Counted from the first letter of the stretch, positions 1 to 5,570 are shown. The stretch is DNA of 8,391 nucleotides from Clostridia bacterium (GCA_900755995.1 CAAEIM010000107.1:1-8391); one strand, 5' to 3'. Made by a program: numbers and translations. Notes: generated by a model from the letters alone, not told the origin.

Positions 1-69
1 CATTTCTGTTATTTCTTCAACCATTGAAGGTTTCATCCAATAGGCATATTTCTTTTTATTTTCGCTCAT
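1..69 (-). CDS. 5' end of a small protein of unknown function (cut by window edge)
   Basis: The first 23 codons are visible and begin MSENKKKYAYWMKPSMVEEI. A GAGGAG Shine-Dalgarno site lies just upstream of the ATG on the minus strand. The gene runs off the left edge. It follows the excisionase and HTH genes on the same strand, which suggests it belongs to the same mobile-element module. The start is reminiscent of small ribbon-helix-helix-like proteins found in clostridial integrative elements, but 23 residues are too few to assign a family. Confidence 0.6.
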   Translation of the reverse strand, partial: MSENKKKYAYWMKPSMVEEITEM

Positions 70-125
70 TTTTGATAGACTCCTCAAAATATTATTTTTG
101 ACACCTTTGAAAACCCCATAACAGT

Positions 126-167
126 CGGCTCTGCCGTCTGATGTGACTCCGTGGGGAGACGCCCCAC
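126..167. repeat. Two GC-rich inverted repeats (hairpins) between HTH gene and next gene
   Basis: Two hairpins stand in an otherwise AT-rich gap. One has stem CGGC (126-129) with GCCG (133-136). The other has stem GTGGGG (151-156) with CCCCAC (162-167) around a 5-nt loop. Neither is followed by a convincing T-run on either strand, so they are not obvious terminators. They could be a protein-binding site, a transcript attenuator for the gene starting at 69, or part of an element origin; the sequence does not decide. Confidence 0.45.
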
Positions 168-182
168 TTTAACCTGCTTAAA

Positions 183-201
183 ATAATTTCCTCGAAATTA
201 T
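183..201 (-). terminator. Weak AT-rich hairpin at the end of the HTH gene
   Basis: ATAATTTC (183-190) pairs with GAAATTAT (194-201) around a 3-nt loop. On the minus strand the stem is followed by a short T-run (TTT). It overlaps the stop codon of the HTH gene at 198-200. The stem is all AT but for one pair, so it is at best a weak terminator or an mRNA 3'-end stabiliser. Confidence 0.25.
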
Positions 202-557
202 GCGTTTCTCCGCAACTGCTCATTGTGAAAGTAATCAATAGCTTCTCTGATAGGACGAATAGTATATAGCAATGTACCGTTTCTCTTTCGTCCGTCTTTT
301 GTAATTACCTCTGTTCTCTCGGTTGAGATTAAATGCTTATCTTCAAGACTTTGAACATATTTTCTTACAGTATTCTGACTCATTTTCAAAGCTTTTCCGA
401 TTGTGCGGTAGCTGGGATAGCACTGATATGTTTTCTTGTTCTCGCACCTCAAAAGGTAACTATACACAGCAATCTCCCCAGATGATAATCCGAGACAGAA
501 TATTTCATTCGGCAGAGTGAAGTAATGTTTTGCATTATTTATTGAATTATATTTCAA
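198..557 (-). CDS. Winged helix-turn-helix protein of a mobile element
   Basis: The 119-aa protein has a helical segment at residues 15-37 (LPNEIF..LSSGEIAVYSYL) followed by a winged HTH at about 47-80 (PSYRTIGKALKMSQNTVRKY then LEDKHLIS) and a basic beta-wing with KDGRKRNG. This matches the HTH_36-type domain seen next to excisionase genes in clostridial integrative conjugative elements; the role is probably transcriptional or replication control of the element. The start is TTG at 555-557, with a GGGGGA purine tract (562-568) a few bases upstream. It overlaps the stop of the excisionase-like gene as TTGA, a sign of translational coupling. There is no nearby in-frame ATG, which supports the TTG choice. 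The family is recognised from sequence pattern; the exact function is inferred. Confidence 0.8.
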   Translation of the reverse strand: MKYNSINNAKHYFTLPNEIFCLGLSSGEIAVYSYLLRCENKKTYQCYPSYRTIGKALKMSQNTVRKYVQSLEDKHLISTERTEVITKDGRKRNGTLLYTIRPIREAIDYFHNEQLRRNA

Positions 558-763
558 ATACTTCCCCCTGTGTTCTGCTCAACCCACTCACGGAATTTTT
601 CCTTTTGCACGACAAGCCTTGAACCAATTTTCAAAACAGGAAAACCTTTTGACCTGACCAGCTCATATGCACTCGTTTTTGATATTCCAAGTGCCTTTGC
701 AATTTCCTGCACCGATAACATCAACGGCAGTTCGTCATAGCTTTTATAAAAATTTTCATTCAT
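554..763 (-). CDS. Excisionase-like DNA-binding protein
   Basis: The 69-aa protein carries a MerR/Xis-type helix-turn-helix at residues 16-38 (LSVQEIAKALGISKTSAYEL) and the wing typical of excisionases at 41-63 (FPVLKIGSRLVV, then KFREWVEQ). Such proteins bend DNA at the att site and steer a tyrosine recombinase towards excision, and they often also regulate element genes. The start at 763 is chosen because the AGAGGT site (771-776 read on the minus strand) lies about 8 nt from it. The in-frame ATG at 769 is too close to that site, and an upstream in-frame ATG at 811 has no ribosome site and would place the -35 of the divergent promoter inside the gene. No integrase gene is adjacent, which is unusual for an excisionase; it may be beyond the left edge or lost. 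Confidence 0.82.
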   Translation of the reverse strand: MNENFYKSYDELPLMLSVQEIAKALGISKTSAYELVRSKGFPVLKIGSRLVVQKEKFREWVEQNTGGSI

Positions 764-770
764 CTTCATC

Positions 771-776
771 ACCTCT
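771..776 (-). promoter_or_regulatory. Ribosome binding site deciding the excisionase start
   Basis: The minus strand reads AGAGGTGATGAAGATGAATG. The AGAGGT site is about 8 nt from the second ATG (763) but only about 2 nt from the first (769), so the start at 763 is favoured. Confidence 0.6.
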
Positions 777-796
777 GTTTTTAGGGTAACAGAAAA

Positions 797-825
797 TTGA
801 CAGTGAAACAATAGAATTGTATAAT
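797..825 (+). promoter_or_regulatory. Perfect sigma-A promoter for the DUF6076-type gene
   Basis: TTGACA (797-802) and TATAAT (820-825) are separated by exactly 17 nt, a full match to the housekeeping consensus. Transcription would start near 832, leaving a leader of about 60 nt before the ATG at 894. The spacer contains the small palindrome CAAT-aga-ATTG (809-819), a possible operator. The site lies upstream of the divergent excisionase gene, so the two directions could be co-regulated. Confidence 0.8.
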
Positions 826-893
826 CTTAGTTGGAGTGATGTTGATTATCGAAAATCTAAAGCATCTACATTTTCTAATTTTAGGAGCAGATT

Positions 894-2405
894 ATGAAGA
901 AAGATTACTCGGAATATAAACATACAGAATACGAAAAATATAATATTGCAAGGCAAAGCAACAGCTATGTGTACTATGATTTCTTTATTAACTTTGCATC
1001 ATTCGATCCTGACTCGAAATTATTTTCAATTAAAGTTGATAGGGTTAATGAAGACCTGTCTATGAAGGATGCTATTGATGAATTTGAAGAACTCGAACGC
1101 TCACTCAGGGATGTTCATCCTGATGTTTTGTCTAATGAAGATATTGCTGATTATGAACAGAGTAGAGTTGAAGGCTTAGAGAAAAACAAAGCCTTGCGAG
1201 AACATTTCTCTGCAAAATATAATATTGACTGGGATGAGAGTGACGAGTATTTTCAAGATCTTATGGATGAATACGAAATTAAAAAAGAAGAGCCACTTCA
1301 TAATGTGCTGAGTGGTGCAGTAATTGACCTGCGAATAGGTGAGGGAATTCTTGATTTTATATATGCAGACTTTAAAACACCATTCAATGAAAGCTACGGA
1401 TTTGTTTCTGCTTTTGATAACTTCATTAAAAACAGCGAAGATACAAGGTGCTTTAAAATCAATGAAAAATCTGAAAAAATATATAACTGCAATCAGGAAA
1501 ATGTTGAAATGTATTTCAAATATACAGACAGTAAACTTTTCATCGAGAATATAGCCAATGCGTCTTTATACTCAGTGATTTGTCCTCCTGTGTTTTTGAA
1601 AGAAAACTTACCTGTTGAAGGTCTGAGGTGGTATTACAACTATCTAATTACATTACAGAATGAGTATAGGGAATTAATAGAATTCTGTTTTGACGAGGAT
1701 TTTTATCCGGAGGTAATGGAAAAAATCAAGCCGGCTGAGAGGTATTATCTTTATAAAATAATTCATAATCAGCCTCTGACAATTCAAAGAGAGGAGTATT
1801 TTAGTTACAACAGAAGCAATCCAAATGGAAAAATCCTGCCGATTCATTTATCTCAAGAGGATTTTCTCAGCAGATTTATGAATGAATATGAGCCGACTGA
1901 ACAGCATAAGGAATTTCAGAAGAAACATAATTTAAGTGATGCCGAAATGGAAGTGTTCTGTCGCTTTCCTATCTCACCAAATACAAGTTATAAATTTAGA
2001 AACATCAGGAAAGCTCTTGAACTTGAATTCACCAAAATGCTTGAACAGGATATTCGCTTCAGAAAGTGCAAACGCTGTGGTAAGTATTTCATTATGAAGG
2101 GCAATTACAACACAAACTACTGTGACAGAATTGCCGAGGGTGAAACACGGAACTGTCAGGATATTATGGCACTTGAAAACTACAAAAAGAAAATGGCGGA
2201 CAATGCCGCCATTAAGATTTATAATAAATATTACAAGAGATATTCTGCCAGAGTTAAGGCTCATACTATCCTTGAAAAGGATTTTAAGAAGTGGAAATAT
2301 GAGGCTATGACAAAAAGAAATGAGTGTATGGATGGTAAGCTGACAGAGGATGATTTTATTATTTGGATGGAGAGTTGTTTTCCTAACAGGAATAGAAAAC
2401 ATTAA
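894..2405 (+). CDS. DUF6076-type protein with C-terminal four-cysteine zinc-finger-like motif
   Basis: This 503-aa soluble protein has no signal peptide or membrane segment. The N-terminal part (about 1-140) is acidic and charged. The middle (about 140-385) has no motif I recognise. The C-terminal third holds CKRCGKYF (Cys392, Cys395), YC (Cys410) and NC (Cys421), i.e. CxxC-x14-C-x10-C, followed by a basic helix-rich tail to about 480. The metal-binding arrangement resembles CGNR-type zinc fingers and matches my memory of DUF6076 proteins in clostridial mobile elements. Function is unknown; nucleic-acid binding is inferred from the finger and the basic tail. The start has AGGAG at 883-887, six bases from the ATG. 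It stands alone, divergent from the excisionase gene, under a consensus promoter, so high expression is expected. The family name is from recollection. Confidence 0.75.
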   Translation: MKKDYSEYKHTEYEKYNIARQSNSYVYYDFFINFASFDPDSKLFSIKVDRVNEDLSMKDAIDEFEELERSLRDVHPDVLSNEDIADYEQSRVEGLEKNKALREHFSAKYNIDWDESDEYFQDLMDEYEIKKEEPLHNVLSGAVIDLRIGEGILDFIYADFKTPFNESYGFVSAFDNFIKNSEDTRCFKINEKSEKIYNCNQENVEMYFKYTDSKLFIENIANASLYSVICPPVFLKENLPVEGLRWYYNYLITLQNEYRELIEFCFDEDFYPEVMEKIKPAERYYLYKIIHNQPLTIQREEYFSYNRSNPNGKILPIHLSQEDFLSRFMNEYEPTEQHKEFQKKHNLSDAEMEVFCRFPISPNTSYKFRNIRKALELEFTKMLEQDIRFRKCKRCGKYFIMKGNYNTNYCDRIAEGETRNCQDIMALENYKKKMADNAAIKIYNKYYKRYSARVKAHTILEKDFKKWKYEAMTKRNECMDGKLTEDDFIIWMESCFPNRNRKH

Positions 2406-2832
2406 AATATACGCAAAATTTTATTCAAATATATTCTTCGGTTTTTGCTTATCTTTTGTTTATTTAGGGAAAATTTTACAACAAAGTCTTGACCATAGTT
2501 TTTAGCTTTTACTGAGTTAATTAAGAGTAACCATTTAAACGCCTTCCTACCAATAATTATACTCTGCCGAATGGGGCGTTAGGTTAACTATCAAAGCTTC
2601 TGAAAAATCAAATATTAGGATTTAATTTTTACTAACCCTCTGATTTGACTTGACCTTTAATTTAGTGATCGTTTTTCGATCTTAAAACTTGATTCAGGAC
2701 ATATAAAGAAGGGGTTGTCGCAGTTCTGCGACAACCACCAAAATTTACATTAAACTCTAAATGAAAAGCAATTACAGAGAGTAGCTTTTACCTATAACTA
2801 CAATGAGCTATGAATAATATTTATATTTGAAG
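2406..2832. other. Non-coding stretch between convergent genes
   Basis: No convincing open frame is seen on either strand. Contents visible are: an imperfect inverted repeat (TAACC 2528-2532 plus AACGCC 2538-2543, against GGCGTT 2575-2580 plus GGTTA 2582-2586); a short hairpin GATCG/CGATC at 2667-2681; and a strong hairpin at 2713-2736. The stretch separates the mobile-element genes from the agr/protease block and may be a recombination junction. No clear terminator follows the rightward gene ending at 2405. Confidence 0.5.
2703..2736 (-). terminator. Hairpin terminator candidate for the protease-lipoprotein transcript
   Basis: GGTTGTCGCA (2713-2722) pairs perfectly with TGCGACAACC (2727-2736) around a 4-nt loop. 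Read on the minus strand, about 95 nt beyond the lipoprotein stop, the stem is followed by CCTTCTTTATAT, a broken T-tract. The stem is strong but the T-tract poor, so termination may be partial. It may also be a dispersed repeat, since such GTCGCA/TGCGAC stems are used widely as terminators in clostridia. Confidence 0.5.
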
Positions 2833-3423
2833 TCAAAACCGCCAAATCAATTCAATTACCGATCCTTTATCAGACACATCAATATCAACAGCATATTCTT
2901 GATTTTCAGACCCTTTTGAAGCTTCTAACAAATGCTTTCCTTCTATAGGTTTCCAAGCTACTGCGCCATTTTTGTCAGACTTTCCAACAACTTCTGCAAT
3001 ATCTGTATGTGCGCTGCCTTCATTGGCATGCGGTTGAATAACCACATCAATCCCTTCTATAACATTCCCGGAATTATCCTTAAAGATAAAAGTGACTTTA
3101 TCTTTTGAATAAGTGGCATTCTGTTTTGATGATTCACTTCCGCTTGTATTTTCCGATGATTGAGTTTTTTCTTCGTTAGAAGTTTTAGATTTGGTAGTAC
3201 TCTCCGGTTTCGTAGTTTCTGCAGTAGATGAATCAGGTTGTGTTGTACTTTCCTGACTTGCTGTTGTTTCATTAGTAACTTTTTCAGAAGCAGTAATTTT
3301 AATATTTTCTTCTGTTTCTGTCAAATTCGCATTTCCGGAGCAAGCTGTACTTATTAAACAAGCACAAATTAAAACACAACTGAATACGATTATTTTTGTA
3401 AATTTTTGCACACGTACAACCAT
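2833..3423 (-). CDS. Small secreted lipoprotein with Ser/Thr/Glu-rich linker and C-terminal beta domain
   Basis: The 196-aa protein starts with a lipoprotein signal: basic residues, a hydrophobic core at 11-24, then ISTAC with the lipidated Cys28 (the -3 position is Ser, a slightly weak lipobox). Residues 33-100 form a low-complexity linker rich in Ser, Thr, Lys and Glu (12 Glu). Residues 106-196 look like a small Ig- or transthyretin-like beta fold (VTFIFKDNSGNVIEGIDVVI, then DKNGAVAWKPIEGKH), as in surface proteins that hold a domain away from the membrane. The start has GGAGG about 10 nt upstream. It begins only 23 nt after the protease gene, so the two are almost certainly one transcript. 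I do not recognise a specific family. It could be a tethered partner, inhibitor, immunity factor or substrate of the protease; that is inference from the pairing. Confidence 0.85.
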   Translation of the reverse strand: MVVRVQKFTKIIVFSCVLICACLISTACSGNANLTETEENIKITASEKVTNETTASQESTTQPDSSTAETTKPESTTKSKTSNEEKTQSSENTSGSESSKQNATYSKDKVTFIFKDNSGNVIEGIDVVIQPHANEGSAHTDIAEVVGKSDKNGAVAWKPIEGKHLLEASKGSENQEYAVDIDVSDKGSVIELIWRF

Positions 3424-3446
3424 AGACTTCTGTCCTCCACTATGAA

Positions 3447-4409
3447 TTAATCCCTAAATGATGTAAAGAAATCAAATAAAGATTGTGTTATCCTTGTTCC
3501 TGAATTATTTGAAGAACCTCCATAGGCATGAATTGCTATTCCCTGATATCCGTATGTAGAATTGTACCAGTATACCGGAGAACCGCTTTGTCCTCCTTCA
3601 GTATCAATACTATAATACACTTTATTAGCATTACAGCTTGCAACTTTACCATTCATTTTCCAAAGTTGTCTTATTTTGCTCGAACTTCCCGGATATCCCG
3701 CTACGGTAATGCTTTTTCCATTTAGTGAGCTTGATGTCCAATGCATACCAAAATATCCTGTAGAGGTTCCTATGTTTCTGTTTAATTCAAGCAAACCATA
3801 GTCGTAATTAGCATTTGATGAATTGGTCCATGCAGTACTCGTATGCATAACTTTAGCATATGCATAACCATAAGGAGTTGTACTACCATTTCTGCCAGGC
3901 CAAATTGTCACACTTTGCGCCCAGCCACCTCTATCCGATGAATATACGCAATGTCCTGCTGTAATCGCTATATCTTTCCAATACATCCATGCTGTTCCTA
4001 TGGTTGTCGTGCCATCTTTCCATTGTGTTTCTAAGTAACAAATAGCACTATAAGGAAAACTTGTAGTATTTGTTACCCTCGATCGTCCGTCAGAACCTAT
4101 AATAGTTGTTGGTTCAACACCATAATCATTATCAGAAGCATTGCCAAAAGAGTAATTATCCGGTATATATCCTGAAGTAGAACCTTCCGTTAAATTGCTT
4201 AATGGCGATACGCCATTGTTATTCACATTATAATATTTTTCTTCGTCGGTTATTAAATTTTTACTTATGAAATCAGCATTATCACCATCAAAAGAATAAG
4301 AATAACTATATTCATCATTGGTTTGAACAGCAAATACATTTACGCAAGAAAAAATTAATAAAGCAGATATAAATAAACTTATAACTGACAATTTAGCTTT
4401 TTTTGTCAT
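3447..4409 (-). CDS. Secreted V8/glutamyl-endopeptidase-like serine protease (S1 family, trypsin fold)
   Basis: The 320-aa preproprotein has a signal peptide (residues 1-27, cut after VFA), a propeptide (about 28-100) and a protease domain. The mature N-terminal region IIGSDGRSRVTNTTSFPYSA closely resembles Bacillus glutamyl endopeptidases (Mpr/BL-GSE). The catalytic triad is visible: His153 in TAGHC, Asp203 in NYDYGLLEL and Ser276 in GGQSGSPV. His294 in IAIHAYGG matches the histidine that binds the substrate glutamate in that family, so cleavage after Glu is predicted. The Cys usually found before the WM of the active-site strand is Ala140, but Cys124 on a neighbouring strand could pair with Cys154 instead. 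The start has AAAGGAG nine bases upstream. It lies 221 nt downstream of agrB on the same strand, as fsr is followed by gelE-sprE in Enterococcus. Control by the neighbouring quorum system is inferred. Confidence 0.93.
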   Translation of the reverse strand: MTKKAKLSVISLFISALLIFSCVNVFAVQTNDEYSYSYSFDGDNADFISKNLITDEEKYYNVNNNGVSPLSNLTEGSTSGYIPDNYSFGNASDNDYGVEPTTIIGSDGRSRVTNTTSFPYSAICYLETQWKDGTTTIGTAWMYWKDIAITAGHCVYSSDRGGWAQSVTIWPGRNGSTTPYGYAYAKVMHTSTAWTNSSNANYDYGLLELNRNIGTSTGYFGMHWTSSSLNGKSITVAGYPGSSSKIRQLWKMNGKVASCNANKVYYSIDTEGGQSGSPVYWYNSTYGYQGIAIHAYGGSSNNSGTRITQSLFDFFTSFRD

Positions 4410-4463
4410 ATGATTTTTCTCCTTTACTTTGTTGAAATTAATTATGCAAAATTAAGCGATTGA

Positions 4464-4484
4464 TTAATACAAATTAGTTCCCAT
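4464..4484 (-). CDS. Possible leader micro-ORF upstream of the protease (MGTNLY)
   Basis: On the minus strand a strong TAAGGAG (4494-4500) is followed 9 nt later by ATG and six codons, MGTNLY, then TAA. An in-frame ATG at 4493 would give MNPMGTNLY but is too close to the ribosome site. Ribosome sites this good are not expected by chance in a leader. It may be a regulatory leader peptide or the remains of a lost gene. The end of the ORF overlaps the left arm of the long inverted repeat. No homologue is known to me. Confidence 0.3.
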   Translation of the reverse strand: MGTNLY

Positions 4485-4555
4485 TGGATTCATCTCCTTA
4501 TTATGATAGTGATAGTATTCAATAAATATATAAGGCAACCGATATTAACTTATAT

Positions 4556-4584
4556 ATTATAAGCGCACACTTTTTCATCAAAAA
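4556..4584 (-). promoter_or_regulatory. Candidate promoter for the protease-lipoprotein operon
   Basis: On the minus strand a perfect -10 TATAAT (4556-4561) has only a poor -35 (TTTTTG, 4579-4584) at 17 nt. A good -10 with a weak -35 is what an activator-dependent promoter looks like, in keeping with control by the neighbouring LytTR regulator. The start would be near 4549, giving an mRNA leader of about 140 nt that contains the micro-ORF. Confidence 0.5.
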
Positions 4585-4603
4585 ACACTAAGCCTATTAA
4601 TTA

Positions 4604-4631
4604 TTGCTTAATTGTGCATTTGCTTAAATGT
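4604..4631 (-). promoter_or_regulatory. Direct repeats resembling LytTR (AgrA) binding sites upstream of the protease
   Basis: On the plus strand TTGCTTAATTGT (4604-4615) and TTGCTTAAATGT (4620-4631) match at 11 of 12 positions with starts 16 nt apart. Read on the minus strand each holds a 9-mer, ACAATTAAG or ACATTTAAG, that is one base from the S. aureus AgrA half-site ACAGTTAAG. They lie about 20-47 nt upstream of the weak -35 of the protease promoter and end within the agrB stop codon. The spacing is shorter than the usual 21-22 nt, so the assignment is tentative. Confidence 0.4.
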
Positions 4632-5221
4632 TACAAATTAATCTCATTTTTTATTTTACCCAACAATAAAACAAACAAACTCATATATATTGCCAAAACT
4701 ATTGAATAACCCATATTATTACATTCAAGTATCATCAATATGGCGGACAGCGTTAGCAAGATAAAAGAATTTAGAATTGCAATTTTTTTAAAAAGCCGTT
4801 TCTCCTTATCGCCGAGAGGTTTAGCTTCGATATCCAAAGGAGCTAAAACCGCAATAATAATGACACATATAAATCCCGATATTTCAAATAATAACTTAAC
4901 GACTTCATTATTGACTAAAAACAATAATTTCATTAAGCCAAGTACAACAAGCGTTGAAATGACTGAAAAAATATAACATCTCAACGGAGTATCGGTATGT
5001 CCTCCACCTGCAAATTTGCGTACTGATATAAAAGAAAAATAATACACTAAACTCTCGAGTAACAAATCGAATGACCATCCTAATACAATCACTGTTGCAA
5101 TATGTATCAGTGAAGATAAAATGATATTCAGCGCATAACAATATACTTCTTCATATTCACTTTTTATAAGGTTATTTGATACAAAAAAGCTTATACACTT
5201 TTTACAAAACCTTTCCATCAT
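4631..5221 (-). CDS. agrB: AgrB: membrane protease processing and exporting the autoinducing peptide
   Basis: The 196-aa integral membrane protein has about five or six hydrophobic segments (roughly 30-48, 52-66, 84-102, 107-128, 147-164, 170-188). The catalytic pair of the AgrB family is plain: His75 in RKFAGGGHTDTP and Cys82 in LRC. The family motif APLDIEAKPL follows at 127-136. AgrB cuts the AgrD precursor C-terminal to the ring and forms the thiolactone at the membrane. The length matches S. aureus AgrB (189 aa). The start overlaps the agrD stop as ATGA and has no good ribosome site of its own, so it is translated by coupling to agrD. The order agrD-agrB is the reverse of the staphylococcal one. 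Confidence 0.95.
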   Translation of the reverse strand: MMERFCKKCISFFVSNNLIKSEYEEVYCYALNIILSSLIHIATVIVLGWSFDLLLESLVYYFSFISVRKFAGGGHTDTPLRCYIFSVISTLVVLGLMKLLFLVNNEVVKLLFEISGFICVIIIAVLAPLDIEAKPLGDKEKRLFKKIAILNSFILLTLSAILMILECNNMGYSIVLAIYMSLFVLLLGKIKNEINL

Positions 5222-5373
5222 TCAGTTTTCTTAAAATCATCAAGTTTCGCAGGAACCTTGGGCTGGTGCATTACAAAGCAAGTTGATGAATTAGCGCTGA
5301 TTATAAGCGCAAGTGTAAAACAAGTAATAATAGCGGGTGAAATTTTACAAATTAGGTTTTTTATCTTTTTCAT
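5218..5373 (-). CDS. agrD: AgrD: cyclic lactone autoinducer peptide precursor
   Basis: The 51-aa peptide has the three-part AgrD layout: a basic, hydrophobic N-terminal helix (1-26, MKKIKNLICKISPAIITC...), the signal core SANSSTCFVM with the ring Cys32, and a charged C-terminal recognition tail after HQPKVP (36-41, then AKLDDFKKTE). The start at 5373 has AAGGAGG ten bases upstream; a longer in-frame start at 5502 has none and would run through the promoter. In the C. difficile and C. perfringens peptides, as I recall them, five residues from the Cys precede HQP; here only four do (CFVM), so the ring is either a four-residue CFVM or a five-residue CFVMH. Confidence 0.93.
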   Translation of the reverse strand: MKKIKNLICKISPAIITCFTLALIISANSSTCFVMHQPKVPAKLDDFKKTE

Positions 5374-5420
5374 AGTATTGTTTCCTCCTTGTTGTAATTT
5401 TAACACGTATTTAAAATAAA

Positions 5421-5448
5421 AACATAATTTTTGCAAAAATGATGTCAA
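5421..5448 (-). promoter_or_regulatory. Promoter for agrDB
   Basis: On the minus strand a perfect -35 TTGACA (5443-5448) is followed after 16 nt by a poor -10, TATGTT (5421-5426). Transcription would start about 45 nt upstream of the agrD start codon. A poor -10 suggests dependence on activation. Confidence 0.55.
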
Positions 5449-5466
5449 ATTCGTTAAATGTGATGT
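5435..5466 (-). promoter_or_regulatory. Direct repeats two helical turns apart at the agrDB promoter
   Basis: On the minus strand ACATCACATTT (5456-5466) and ACATCATTTTT (5435-5445) are direct repeats whose starts are exactly 21 nt apart, the spacing used by LytTR dimers. The second copy overlaps the -35. An AgrA-like 9-mer ACATTTAAC (5453-5461) lies in the first copy. This is a candidate operator for the AgrA of this locus, shared with the divergent agrAC promoter region. Confidence 0.4.
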
Positions 5467-5512
5467 ATTTTTCATATTGACTGATAAAATAATAAAAAAC
5501 AAAAGATTTATA

Positions 5513-5541
5513 ATGACTATTTTTTCATTGTATGTTATACT
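5513..5541 (+). promoter_or_regulatory. Candidate promoter for agrAC
   Basis: ATGACT (5513-5518) and TATACT (5536-5541) are separated by 17 nt, matching the consensus at 4 of 6 and 5 of 6 positions. The start would be near 5548, leaving a very short leader that contains the ribosome site. Confidence 0.5.
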
Positions 5542-5556
5542 TATGATGTGATTTAC

Positions 5557-5562
5557 GGGAGG
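5557..5562 (+). promoter_or_regulatory. Ribosome binding site deciding the TTG start of agrA
   Basis: GGGAGG lies 8 nt upstream of TTG at 5571. The in-frame ATG at 5580 would be 17 nt away and would remove the MKI that begins the receiver-domain strand, so TTG is chosen. Confidence 0.7.
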
Positions 5563-5570
5563 TTTTTCGG

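Larger units (their letters stand above)
4444..4619. repeat. Long imperfect inverted repeat flanking the protease promoter region
   Basis: The left arm 4444-4478 (begins ATGCAAAATTAAGC) matches the reverse complement of the right arm 4587-4619 (begins ATGCACAATTAAGC) at about 27 of 35 aligned positions, allowing two 1-nt gaps. The arms enclose about 108 bp that hold the candidate protease promoter and most of a tiny leader ORF. The similarity stops sharply outside both arms. It could be a paired regulator-binding site, the ends of a small miniature element, or a stem in agrB read-through RNA. Confidence 0.5.

Noticed and set aside
764..811. Longer start for the excisionase gene
   Set aside because: No ribosome site at 811, and the extension would cover the -35 of the consensus divergent promoter; the site at 771-776 fits the start at 763.
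1974..2402. 142-codon open frame on the minus strand within the DUF6076-type gene
   Set aside because: Antisense shadow of a well supported gene with strong ribosome site and promoter; no motif seen.
2667..2681. GATCG/CGATC hairpin as a terminator
   Set aside because: A 5-bp stem without a following T-run and not placed at a gene end.
5374..5502. Longer start for agrD
   Set aside because: The 43-residue extension has no ribosome site and covers the agrDB promoter; AgrD proteins are about 45-55 residues.
5477..5514. TTGACT and TATAAT on the plus strand as the agrAC promoter
   Set aside because: The two hexamers are about 26 nt apart, too far for one promoter; the pair at 5513-5541 fits better.
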